Both the position numbers and the translations under genes were made by a program. From contig NZ_CP152017.1 of the NCBI RefSeq assembly GCF_038618305.1, forward strand, positions 1,217,501 through 1,281,500: DNA of 64,000 nucleotides, read 5' to 3'. Every line of letters starts with the position of its first letter. Position 1 is the stretch's first letter. The DNA is from Sporosarcina sp. FSL K6-2383 (GTDB taxonomy: Bacteria; Bacillota; Bacilli; Bacillales_A; Planococcaceae). The notes beneath the pieces were generated by a model. That model was not told the origin of the DNA. It saw nothing but the letters and a program-made list of their open reading frames with translations, and did not search any database. Positions 55,724 to 62,898 of this stretch are shown here, one piece after another.

Positions 55724-56282
55724 GAAAATAATTGGCTATATAATCACAGTGCTGCTTATAGGATCGATGGTGGTGCTGATGATAAAGTCGAATTTAGAGA
55801 AGACGGAGCCGATTGAGAATTATTTAGCGGGCTCGGAGGAACTGCCTGGATTGAAAAAGGGAACTACGCCGCCTGACTTTGAACTTACGACGCTTTCAGG
55901 AGATGTTGTGAAGCTGTCGGATTTGAAAGGTAAGAAAGTGGTGTTGAACTTCTGGGCATCGTGGTGTGGACCTTGTAAGGTGGAGATGCCACATATGCAA
56001 AATTATTATAAGAAAAACAAGGACAAAGAAAATGTTGAATTCATTGCGGTGAATTTGACAACTGGCGAGAAGAGGGGCATTGAAGGTGTCGAGCAATTCG
56101 TGGAAGCTTATGGGCTAACTTTTCCGATTCCAATGGATATTGACGGGACCGTTGGGAAGCAATATGAGGTCATGACGATTCCCACGACGTATATGATTGG
56201 TACTGATGGAGTCATCGCCTTTAAAAAGGTAGGACCGATGGATGAAAAAATGTTGAAGGCGCTTATTGATAACCTGAACTAA
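55716..56282 (+). CDS. TlpA/ResA-like membrane-anchored thiol-disulfide oxidoreductase
   Basis: A 188-aa protein with an N-terminal membrane anchor (residues 5-24) and a thioredoxin fold: NFWASWCGPCKVEMPHM (WCGPC active site) and the cis-Pro loop TIPTTYMI. It acts outside the membrane, probably reducing cysteines of cytochrome c apoproteins or sporulation proteins (ResA/StoA-like). GGAGG precedes the GTG start. Confidence 0.9.
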   Translation: MNKKIIGYIITVLLIGSMVVLMIKSNLEKTEPIENYLAGSEELPGLKKGTTPPDFELTTLSGDVVKLSDLKGKKVVLNFWASWCGPCKVEMPHMQNYYKKNKDKENVEFIAVNLTTGEKRGIEGVEQFVEAYGLTFPIPMDIDGTVGKQYEVMTIPTTYMIGTDGVIAFKKVGPMDEKMLKALIDNLN

Positions 56283-56406
56283 ATTCAGCAGGGGTTCAAA
56301 CCCTGCTGAATTTAGTCTAGCCTCCGGCGGATGTCACAGATTTTGAAGGGAGTTAATTGCGCAAGCGCAATTCAAAATCTGGACGCAATCACGCCAGGCG
56401 TGATTG
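56281..56406 (+). repeat. Composite hairpin repeat, copy 1
   Basis: Starts on the tlpA-like stop codon. A perfect 13-bp hairpin (56281-56293 with 56301-56313); GCCTCCGGCGGATGTCAC (56320-56337); GATTTTGAA (56339-56347) pairing with TTCAAAATC (56371-56379) and enclosing TTGCGC-AA-GCGCAA (56357-56370); then CAATCACGC/GCGTGATTG (56386-56406). A second copy in reverse orientation is at 60032-60214. Confidence 0.8.
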
Positions 56407-56485
56407 ATTTAAAGAAAGCCGGCTCTCTGCTGTCGTAATGTTGCTTTTTCGTTCATATAGTGGACGGAGGAGGGGACATTGCTTT

Positions 56486-57925
56486 ATGCAAAGAAGCCGG
56501 TTTTTGTTGTTCGTAATTTTAGTTGTCTTGTTGCTTGGCTTATTTTTAATATTGGATGGCTGTGCGGCGAATAAGGAGCAAGGGACGGGTACGGCAAGTA
56601 CGTTCCCGGTAATTGATGAGGCGTTGGATGTGATTAAGGACAAAGGGGTTTATCCGGTTGAACAGGAGCTGCTGATTGAGGGCGCTCTTCGTGGCATGGC
56701 AGATGTGATTGGCGATCCGTATTCGACATATTTAACGCAGGAAGAGGCTGCGGCGCATAAGGAATCGCTTGCGGGTGAACGAATTGGCATCGGTGCAGAA
56801 GTAACAAGGTCAAATGGAAAATTCATTATTGTTGCACCGATGAAGGGCTCTCCTTCTGAGAAAGCGGGCTTGCAGCCTTATGATGAAATCGTGCAGATTG
56901 ACGGTGAACGTTTGGATGGTAAGTCATTACAAGACGTGGTGCAACGCATTAGAGGTAAGCGTGGAACGACGGTGACAATGACGATTTACAGGCCCGATTT
57001 GAATAAACACCTTGAAGTGCCGGTCATACGTGACGCGATTGCTGTGAAGACGGTGTCAGCAGAAATGATGGAAATACGTGACAAGAAGATTGGTTACATA
57101 TCACTGACGAAATTTGCTGAAGAAAGTGCAAAAGAGTGGGAGAAGGCAACCAATAAGCTGATTAATGAAGGTGCGCAGTCATTAATAATTGACGTGCGTG
57201 GCAATCCAGGAGGATATTTGCATACGGTTGGTGATATCGCCGGTAGTTTATTGCCGGAGGATACGGTTTTTGCCTTTATGCAAGATGCGCAAGGGGCATT
57301 GACACCGCTTGTGACAGAGGCATCTGAAGATTATGCCTATGATGAAAAGCTGAAGAAGATGCCCATTGTTTTGTTGCAGGATAAAGGGAGTGCTTCGGCG
57401 AGCGAGGTGCTGAGCGGGGCATTGAAGGATTTGAAAAGAGGCTATATTATGGGTGTGACAAGTTTCGGGAAAGGAACCGTCCAAGATATTACGGAGCTAT
57501 CGAATGGCGGAGAGATGAAGCTGTCGACACATAAATGGCTTACGCCTAAGGAGAAGTGGATTCATGGTAAAGGGGTAAAGACGGATCTTGAAGTGGCCCA
57601 AAAAGCGTTGTTTAGCGAGCATATTCGCCTAGTTGCGGAAGTGTATAAAGATGGCGATTACCATGACGATATCGCATATGGGCAGCGTTTACTCGACGGA
57701 CTCGGCTACAGTGTAGGGCGGCAAGACGGCTATTTTGACGAATCAACAGCTCGAGCGGTCCACGCATTTCGCGTTGATTCGAAAGTGAAGGTGGATGAAA
57801 GCATGGACCGCGTCTTCTTTACAGCGCTGAAAGGGCAAGTGGAAGCGTTCCGGGATGACCGTCAAAATGATGAACAGCTGCAAATGGCGCTTGGTTATAT
57901 TAACCACAAAATGGGTGAGAATTGA
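56486..57925 (+). CDS. ctpA: C-terminal processing protease (S41 family, CtpA/CtpB)
   Basis: A 479-aa secreted protease. An N-terminal signal is at 4-25 with a possible lipobox (LILDGC). A PDZ domain spans about 95-180 (GIGAEVTRSNGKFIIVAPM, GLQPYDEIVQIDGE), the S41 core has the catalytic Ser in DKGSASASE and Lys in SFGKGTVQ, and a peptidoglycan-binding domain covers about 400-460 (GYSVGRQDGYFDESTARAVHAF). GGAGGAGGGG lies ten bases before ATG 56486. In B. subtilis the ctpB gene sits at this same place between ftsX and minJ. Confidence 0.93.
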   Translation: MQRSRFLLFVILVVLLLGLFLILDGCAANKEQGTGTASTFPVIDEALDVIKDKGVYPVEQELLIEGALRGMADVIGDPYSTYLTQEEAAAHKESLAGERIGIGAEVTRSNGKFIIVAPMKGSPSEKAGLQPYDEIVQIDGERLDGKSLQDVVQRIRGKRGTTVTMTIYRPDLNKHLEVPVIRDAIAVKTVSAEMMEIRDKKIGYISLTKFAEESAKEWEKATNKLINEGAQSLIIDVRGNPGGYLHTVGDIAGSLLPEDTVFAFMQDAQGALTPLVTEASEDYAYDEKLKKMPIVLLQDKGSASASEVLSGALKDLKRGYIMGVTSFGKGTVQDITELSNGGEMKLSTHKWLTPKEKWIHGKGVKTDLEVAQKALFSEHIRLVAEVYKDGDYHDDIAYGQRLLDGLGYSVGRQDGYFDESTARAVHAFRVDSKVKVDESMDRVFFTALKGQVEAFRDDRQNDEQLQMALGYINHKMGEN

Positions 57926-57932
57926 TAGCGGG

Positions 57933-57963
57933 GCTCCTGGTGATTTATGCCGGGGGCTTTTTG
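57933..57963 (+). terminator. Terminator of ctpA
   Basis: GCTCCTGG (57933-57940) pairs with CCGGGGGC (57950-57957) with two G-T pairs, then five Ts. Confidence 0.82.
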
Positions 57964-57974
57964 GGCGGGTGATT

Positions 57975-58418
57975 CTCATTAGAGTTAGTGAGATTGCGCA
58001 GACAGATTTGCTTAGCCATTAGAGTTTGGCGAATCGTCGTGACAGTTTCGCATTGCCATTAGAGTTTTCGATTTAGCCATTACAGTTAGCAAAATAGCCA
58101 TTAGAGTTCAGCGAATCGCCGTGACAGTTTCGCACTGTCATTAGAGTTTCCGATTTAGCCATTACAGTTAGCAAAATAGCCATTGGAGTTCGGCGAATCG
58201 CCCTGACAGTTTCGCATAGCCATTAGAGTTTTCGATTTAGCCATTACAGTTAGCAAAATAGCCATTAGAGTTAGACGAATCGCCCTGACAGTTTCGCCCT
58301 GCCATTAGAGTTTTCGATTTAGCCATTACAAGTAAGCAAAATAGCCATTACAGTTCGGCGAATCGCCCTGACAGTTCCCCAATCCACCTTGACATTCCCT
58401 CCTTCTGACAGTTTCAAA
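57975..58418. repeat. Tandem array B (about twenty 19-22 bp units)
   Basis: Units begin GCCATTAGAGTT, GCCATTACAGTT or GCCNTGACAGTT, with AGTT at positions 9-12. Lengths cycle 21, 19, 21, 21, so the super-unit is 82 bp; about five super-units are visible, decaying at both ends. It occupies the whole gap between the ctpA terminator and the minJ promoter. Confidence 0.88.
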
Positions 58419-58428
58419 GATTCTTTTA

Positions 58429-58466
58429 CATTTCCTCTCATTATTTTGATACAATGAGAGGAAATG
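58429..58466. repeat. Perfect 14-bp inverted repeat over the minJ promoter
   Basis: CATTTCCTCTCATT (58429-58442) and AATGAGAGGAAATG (58453-58466) are exact reverse complements with a 10-base spacer. The spacer and right arm contain a -10-like TACAAT (58450-58455, preceded by TGA); a -35-like TTACAT is at 58426-58431. It could be an operator or a leader hairpin. Confidence 0.75.
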
Positions 58467-58478
58467 AGGTTGTGGAAG

Positions 58479-59666
58479 ATGGGATGGTGGCGGTTCGTGT
58501 CCGAGAACTTACTGGTTGATGTATTACAGGCGATTGCACTATTTTTTTTAAATCCTTTATTTCTAGTGACGCTTCTAGTTGCTGTTGCTTTAGGGTATTT
58601 TCGTGTAAAGCGTGAGCGTCAAAGTTTTAAAGTGCGCTTATTGCCTGGTTTGACTGAGCTGAAGCGATTGCTGGCAGAGTCGTGGTTATATGGGCTTGTG
58701 TTGTCGGTCATTATTTCGGGGGCTGGCTTACTCGTTGATCCGGGTTGGCTTGTGCTGTTTTCGGCAGCGGTGCTTGTTGGACTTGTTTCATTTTATTATA
58801 AAATAACTTCACCGATTTATTTTGCAGCAACGTCTTTTTTCGCTCTTTATTTTATCGGGAAATATGCTGGAACGTTTACATTCAGAGGCTGGAGTCCGGG
58901 GCAAATCGATTTGTTTGGTGAGCTGGCGATTACGATTCCTGTCATAGCTGGATTGTTACTTGTGACGGAGGGGCTTCTAATTGGTCGCCACACTCTGAAA
59001 TATGCATCGCCTTATTTAATGGAGACGAAGCGTGGATTACGTGCGGCGGTATTTAAGACGAAGCGACTTTGGCTGTTGCCAATTGTATTTGTGATTCCGG
59101 GGGATATGATTTCAGCTTATCTTCCCTACTGGCCGCAGTTTACACTGGGAGAGAACGCATTCAGCATTATCCCGCTTCCAGTAATTATCGGATTTTCACA
59201 AGTTATGCGTTCGACATATCCTGATGTTTTATTGCCAAAGATAGGTCGTACGGTTGCTTGGACGGGCATTATTGTTGCTGGTGCAGGTTTAACGGCGATA
59301 TGGATACCGATATTAGGATGGGTGGCGCTGTTGATTGGCGTAGGTTGCCGGATAACGATTTCCATTGTGGTTTCCATTCGTGAACGTCAAGGTGGGTTTG
59401 CGGCTAGTCCCCATCCTACGGGTGTTGTGATTGCAGGTATTTTACCGGATTCACCTGGGGAGAAGATGGGTTTGATTACTGGAGAATGTATCCGTTCCGT
59501 GAATGGCATTCAAGTGAGTAATGAAAAAGAGCTGTACGATGCGATTCAGATCAATGCCGCGCATTGTCGTATGCAAGTCGTCGATCGTAACGGTGAAGTG
59601 CGGCTCATGCAGCAAGTCATTTACAGGCATGATCATCATCGCTTAGGTCTTCTCGTTGTGCGATAA
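58479..59666 (+). CDS. minJ: MinJ-like topology factor with PDZ domain
   Basis: A 395-aa polytopic membrane protein: about seven hydrophobic helices up to residue 305, then a cytoplasmic PDZ domain (GVVIAGILPDSPGEKMGLITGECIRSVNGIQV, here as motifs SPGEKMGL and IRSVNG). MinJ bridges DivIVA and MinD in Bacillus division-site selection. Order ctp-minJ matches B. subtilis. The ATG at 58479 has GAGG nine bases upstream; ATG 58464 lies inside the palindrome near the likely transcription start. Confidence 0.85.
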   Translation: MGWWRFVSENLLVDVLQAIALFFLNPLFLVTLLVAVALGYFRVKRERQSFKVRLLPGLTELKRLLAESWLYGLVLSVIISGAGLLVDPGWLVLFSAAVLVGLVSFYYKITSPIYFAATSFFALYFIGKYAGTFTFRGWSPGQIDLFGELAITIPVIAGLLLVTEGLLIGRHTLKYASPYLMETKRGLRAAVFKTKRLWLLPIVFVIPGDMISAYLPYWPQFTLGENAFSIIPLPVIIGFSQVMRSTYPDVLLPKIGRTVAWTGIIVAGAGLTAIWIPILGWVALLIGVGCRITISIVVSIRERQGGFAASPHPTGVVIAGILPDSPGEKMGLITGECIRSVNGIQVSNEKELYDAIQINAAHCRMQVVDRNGEVRLMQQVIYRHDHHRLGLLVVR

Positions 59667-59693
59667 ACCTGTATGTTGGAAGGAATGTTTGAC

Positions 59694-59945
59694 ATGGGTT
59701 CATTTGAAACGAAATTGATGTTAGCCCTTTTACTACCAGGGCTTCTTGTAATTTTCTTTACACGCGTAACATTTCATCATATCGTCGGTCTGATTTTGAC
59801 GGTTGCGCTGATCGCTGCGTCGGTCTATGCAGGCTATACGCATAATTGGCTGTTATACGTGGCAGACGCACTGTCGCTAACAGTAGGCTTCTGGTATGCA
59901 ACACGTATGGTGAATAGAGCACGCCAACATGCCAAGGCTGAATAA
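59694..59945 (+). CDS. csbA: CsbA family small membrane protein
   Basis: An 83-aa protein with three hydrophobic helices: LALLLPGLLVIFFTRVTFHH, VGLILTVALIAASVYAGY and VADALSLTVGFWYA, matching CsbA (FTRVT-H-VG and DALS-T-G-WYA words). CsbA is a stress-related membrane protein of unknown function encoded near uvrB in Bacillus. ATG 59694 is chosen for its spacing from GGAAGG (59678-59683). Confidence 0.88.
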   Translation: MGSFETKLMLALLLPGLLVIFFTRVTFHHIVGLILTVALIAASVYAGYTHNWLLYVADALSLTVGFWYATRMVNRARQHAKAE

Positions 59946-59988
59946 AATGCGAGGCCACTTCTTTTCGGAGGAGTGGTCTCGTATTTTA
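59944..59988 (+). terminator. Bidirectional terminator after csbA
   Basis: A long stem: AAAATGCGAGGCCACTT against GAGTGGTCTCGTATTTT (G-T pairs included), loop TTTTCGGAG-type, with T-rich end. Confidence 0.85.
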
Positions 59989-59996
59989 TTCAGCCA

Positions 59997-60023
59997 CAAA
60001 AAAAGACCGCAGTCAAAGCGGTC
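59997..60023 (-). terminator. Terminator of azlC-azlD
   Basis: On the minus strand GACCGC pairs with GCGGTC (60023-60018 with 60010-60005), followed by seven or more Ts (the A-run at 59997-60004). The composite repeat lies between azlD and this terminator, so it is part of the transcript's 3' end. Confidence 0.85.
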
Positions 60024-60031
60024 CCTTACAT

Positions 60032-60214
60032 CAATCATGCCTCGGCATGATTGAGTCCGGATTTTTTTCGAGCTTGCTCGAAAGCTCCCCTAAAAAATCC
60101 GTGACATCCGCCGGAGGCTTTATTTGAATTCAGCAGTAATTTGAACTCCCACTGAATGAAAAGCTTCTTGCATCCGTCTCCTATTTATGGAAGTGGTGGT
60201 TTTCTGCTGAATTC
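60032..60214 (-). repeat. Composite hairpin repeat, copy 2 (reverse)
   Basis: Read on the minus strand it begins on the azlD stop codon: ATTCAGCAG (with 60204-60214) ... CTGCTGAATTC (60126-60136) as an outer inverted repeat with a 67-base interior, then GCCTCCGGCGGATGTCAC (60118-60101), GGATTTTTT/AAAAAATCC enclosing TTCGAGC-AA-GCTCGAA (60082-60067), then CAATCATGCC/GGCATGATTG (60053-60032). Same module order as copy 1. Confidence 0.8.
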
Positions 60215-60521
60215 ACATAAATAGACTGTAGACGGCAAGCACACCAATCGTACCCAGTACGACGGGCATGACGCCACCACCTAAAATTGCTATCAAAAAT
60301 GCAACACTGGCACCAATGACGCCAAATAAAATATTACCTTCCTGCACGAATAATACAGCGGGAAAGATGAGCGCACCGAGGACAGCGTATGGAATATTAC
60401 GCAAAACGCCTGATACGATGGGCGGCAATTCCTTACCATCCAAAAATGTCAGCGGAATCATACGTGGTAAGTACGTTACAAGTGCCATGCCGAACAGCAT
60501 CCACCAATAAGTTGGTCCCAT
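60213..60521 (-). CDS. azlD: Branched-chain amino acid exporter small subunit AzlD
   Basis: A 102-aa membrane protein with three to four helices: LVTYLPRMIPLTFLDGKELP is the AzlD signature (motif TYLPRMIPL). With AzlC it exports branched-chain amino acids. It overlaps azlC by one base. Confidence 0.92.
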   Translation of the reverse strand: MGPTYWWMLFGMALVTYLPRMIPLTFLDGKELPPIVSGVLRNIPYAVLGALIFPAVLFVQEGNILFGVIGASVAFLIAILGGGVMPVVLGTIGVLAVYSLFM

Positions 60522-61237
60522 TATGCTCCCTCCTTTTGGCTATACATAGTGGCTTTACCACGTCTCGCGTACACAATTTCAATTAAAATTGAAGAAACTA
60601 GTGTTGCGATTAAAATGGACCACCCGGTTGATACACCGATAACATACAGTAGGCAGTGGGTAACTGCTGCTACGCCTGCCAGCATGACGACTTTGCGGTT
60701 GCCTTTCATGGAAGGGACGAGCAGTCCGATAAACATGGCATAGAGCGCGATAGACATGGCGGCTTGTAAAAATTGCGGCAGATTAGCTCCGATGACATGA
60801 CCAATAGCGGTAAAAATAACCCAGCTTCCATAGCCGATGAGCGCTACGCCAAATGCAAAGGTGGTCGGAATCTTGCCTTTTTTACCAGTTGCTAGCACGG
60901 AAAATGATTCGTCTGTAATACCGAAAGCATAGATAGCTTTGATCCATTTTTTAGCGGGCTGCATCTTTTCATTGAGTGAAGCCGTCATAAGAAAGTGTCG
61001 AATGTTGACGACAAATGTATTCATAATGATTAACAATGGATCGACCCCATATGTAATCAAGCTGAGCGACATATATTGCGCTGCGCCAGCAAAGACGAAA
61101 ATGCTCATCGCAGTTGCTTCGACGATGGACAACCCCGCTGTTTTCGCAAGAAGTCCAAATGTGAGGGCAACGGGGAAGTAGCCAATGGCAATGCTTGTAC
61201 CGGCTTTCAATCCGGCTGAAAACTGGTTATTCTCCAT
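60521..61237 (-). CDS. azlC: Branched-chain amino acid exporter large subunit AzlC
   Basis: A 238-aa polytopic protein of the AzlC family: GTSIAIGYFPVALTFGLLA, FAGAAQYMSL, NTFVVNIRHFLMTASL and FGITDESFSV. Divergent from the VTT-domain gene at 61.3 kb across a 111-base gap, which contains a TATAAT (61275-61280) but no clear -35. Confidence 0.94.
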   Translation of the reverse strand: MENNQFSAGLKAGTSIAIGYFPVALTFGLLAKTAGLSIVEATAMSIFVFAGAAQYMSLSLITYGVDPLLIIMNTFVVNIRHFLMTASLNEKMQPAKKWIKAIYAFGITDESFSVLATGKKGKIPTTFAFGVALIGYGSWVIFTAIGHVIGANLPQFLQAAMSIALYAMFIGLLVPSMKGNRKVVMLAGVAAVTHCLLYVIGVSTGWSILIATLVSSILIEIVYARRGKATMYSQKEGA

Positions 61238-61348
61238 ATTGTCACATCTTTCTATAGGTTTCCTGTGATTATACTATAATTCCATGTTTTAATGGGTATA
61301 TATAAGAGAATTCTAAGTAGTAGTAGTAGTTTTTTGGAGGTGTTTGGG

Positions 61349-61972
61349 ATGAATGAATGGCTAGATGTAGATAAAATAGTTGAGTTGGCGCAACATTATA
61401 AGGCATTAGGGCCGTTCATTGGATTGTTATTGCCATTCATCGAGTCATTTTTGCCTTTTCTACCATTGTTCGTTTTCGTTTTTGCCAATGCGAGTGCATA
61501 TGGTCTTTGGTATGGATTTGTCTTGTCATGGGCTGGGGCAGTAGTTGGCTCGTATGTGGTGTTTTTGATTATTCGAAAATATGGTCGGAATCGTTTGTTA
61601 GGATTTTTAACGAAAAAACCACGTGTTCAGAAATTAATTAGATGGGTGGATGGGCACGGGTTTGGTCCACTGTTTCTATTGATTTGTTTTCCATTTACAC
61701 CGTCTGCCCTTGTCAATCTCGTTGCGGCTTTGTCTAATATGAAGAAAACGTATTATTTGGTAACACTGATGGCGGGTAAATTGGTGATGATTTTCACGAT
61801 CAGTTTCATCGGCTATGATTTAAAGGCGCTGTTAACGCAACCGATGCGGACAATCATTGTTGTGCTCATTATTGTGCTACTATGGTTCGTTGGTAAAGCA
61901 TTTGAAAAACGCTTGAATGCGAAGGTTGAAGCTGATTTTCGGGCAGTCGCTAGTCGTGGAGATGAAAAATGA
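61349..61972 (+). CDS. TVP38/TMEM64 (VTT-domain) membrane protein
   Basis: A 207-aa membrane protein of the DedA/TVP38 superfamily: IGLLLPFIESFLPFLPLFVFVFANA, the GSYVVFLIIRKYGRNRL helix with Arg, and FPFTPSALVNLVAALSNM. Such proteins move or scramble lipids; the substrate is unknown. GGAGG (61336-61340) sets ATG 61349. Confidence 0.87.
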   Translation: MNEWLDVDKIVELAQHYKALGPFIGLLLPFIESFLPFLPLFVFVFANASAYGLWYGFVLSWAGAVVGSYVVFLIIRKYGRNRLLGFLTKKPRVQKLIRWVDGHGFGPLFLLICFPFTPSALVNLVAALSNMKKTYYLVTLMAGKLVMIFTISFIGYDLKALLTQPMRTIIVVLIIVLLWFVGKAFEKRLNAKVEADFRAVASRGDEK

Positions 61973-61991
61973 CGGGTGTTTGTTTAGATGG

Positions 61992-62043
61992 CTATCCTCA
62001 GTTATTTTCCGTGAGTTGGAAAGTGATTTAGGATAGTTTTTTA
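61992..62043 (+). terminator. Terminator of the VTT-domain gene
   Basis: CTATCCT (61992-61998) pairs with AGGATAG (62030-62036), with TTTTCC/GGAAAG inside, followed by six Ts. Confidence 0.75.
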
Positions 62044-62058
62044 TTTGAGGGAGTGGTT

Positions 62059-62364
62059 GGTAGATGAGTTTTGGTATTAGGTAGCCCAGTTCTCAAAATT
62101 CGTAGCTCAGTTTCCGTGGGGTAGCCGAGTTTGCGAATTAGGTAGTTCAGTTCTGTAAATAGGTAGTCCAGTTCTCCAAATTCGTAGCTCAGTTTCCGCG
62201 GGGTAGCCGAGTTTGCGAATTAGGTAGTTCAGTTCTGTAAATAGGTAGCCCAGTTCTCCAAATTCGTAGCTCAAATTCCGTGGGGTAGCCGAGTTTGCGA
62301 ATTAGGTAGTTCAGTTCTGTAAATAGGTAGCCCAGTTCTCCAAATTTGTAGCCCAGTTTCTCCC
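62059..62364. repeat. Tandem array C (about fifteen 19-21 bp units)
   Basis: Units GGTAGCCCAGTT, CGTAGCTCAGTTT, GGTAGCCGAGTTT and GGTAGTTCAGTT in fixed rotation, lengths 21, 19, 21, 21, giving an 82-bp super-unit; three super-units are nearly identical. AGTT is at positions 9-12. It lies between convergent genes, between their two terminators. Confidence 0.9.
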
Positions 62365-62404
62365 AAAAAAATAAAAAATCGAAGCAACCCAGTCAGGTTG
62401 CTCC
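62365..62404 (-). terminator. Terminator of the formate dehydrogenase-DUF1641 operon
   Basis: On the minus strand GGAGCAACC (62404-62396) pairs with GGTTGCTTC (62389-62381), followed by a T-rich run (62379-62365). Confidence 0.87.
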
Positions 62405-62409
62405 GATAA

Positions 62410-62892
62410 TTACTCCTTACCGAGCTCTTTCCCCATTCCCTTCAGGAAATCAATCCCGAATTTGACTGCTCGGTTAATATCAGGGTCATTTAAAGCTGTC
62501 ATCAACTGATATGCACCCACTTTTTCCCCATTCGCCCTGTACAGTTCTGCTTCATCGAGTCCTTTTTTGATGACTGTGGCAAGTTTTTCAGTCACAGCAG
62601 GATCAATGGATGACAGGACTCCGGATGCTTTTAGTACGTGGTTGATAATATTTGTTATGGGCTCTCTCGCTGCTTGGTCAACCGCGATTTGGGCTAGATT
62701 TTCTTTTGCCTTGACAATAGCCTGTAAAGCATCGAAAATGCCGGCGTCATCTAGCTCACCAGTAATCGCAAGAATTTTGTTGATCGCCTGATCTTGTTGA
62801 GCAATTAATGACTGGAGCTCCGCCAGTTTCTGCTGTTTGACATCTTCGGGCGACAACTCATTTTTATGAATCGTCGTAATTGGTATCGCCAT
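62410..62892 (-). CDS. DUF1641 family protein (YrhD-like)
   Basis: A 160-aa helical, soluble protein with the DUF1641 region in its C-terminal half (AYQLMTALNDPDINRAVKFGIDFLKGMG as motif LNDPDINRAVKFG). In Bacillus the homologue yrhD is next to the formate-dehydrogenase-like gene yrhE, the same order as here. Role unknown, possibly assembly or stability of the dehydrogenase. Six bases separate the two genes. Confidence 0.87.
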   Translation of the reverse strand: MAIPITTIHKNELSPEDVKQQKLAELQSLIAQQDQAINKILAITGELDDAGIFDALQAIVKAKENLAQIAVDQAAREPITNIINHVLKASGVLSSIDPAVTEKLATVIKKGLDEAELYRANGEKVGAYQLMTALNDPDINRAVKFGIDFLKGMGKELGKE

Positions 62893-62898
62893 CGCTAA

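Noticed and set aside
54824..62364. CRISPR arrays
   Set aside because: Repeats are contiguous 19-21 bp units without unique spacers, and no cas gene is present.
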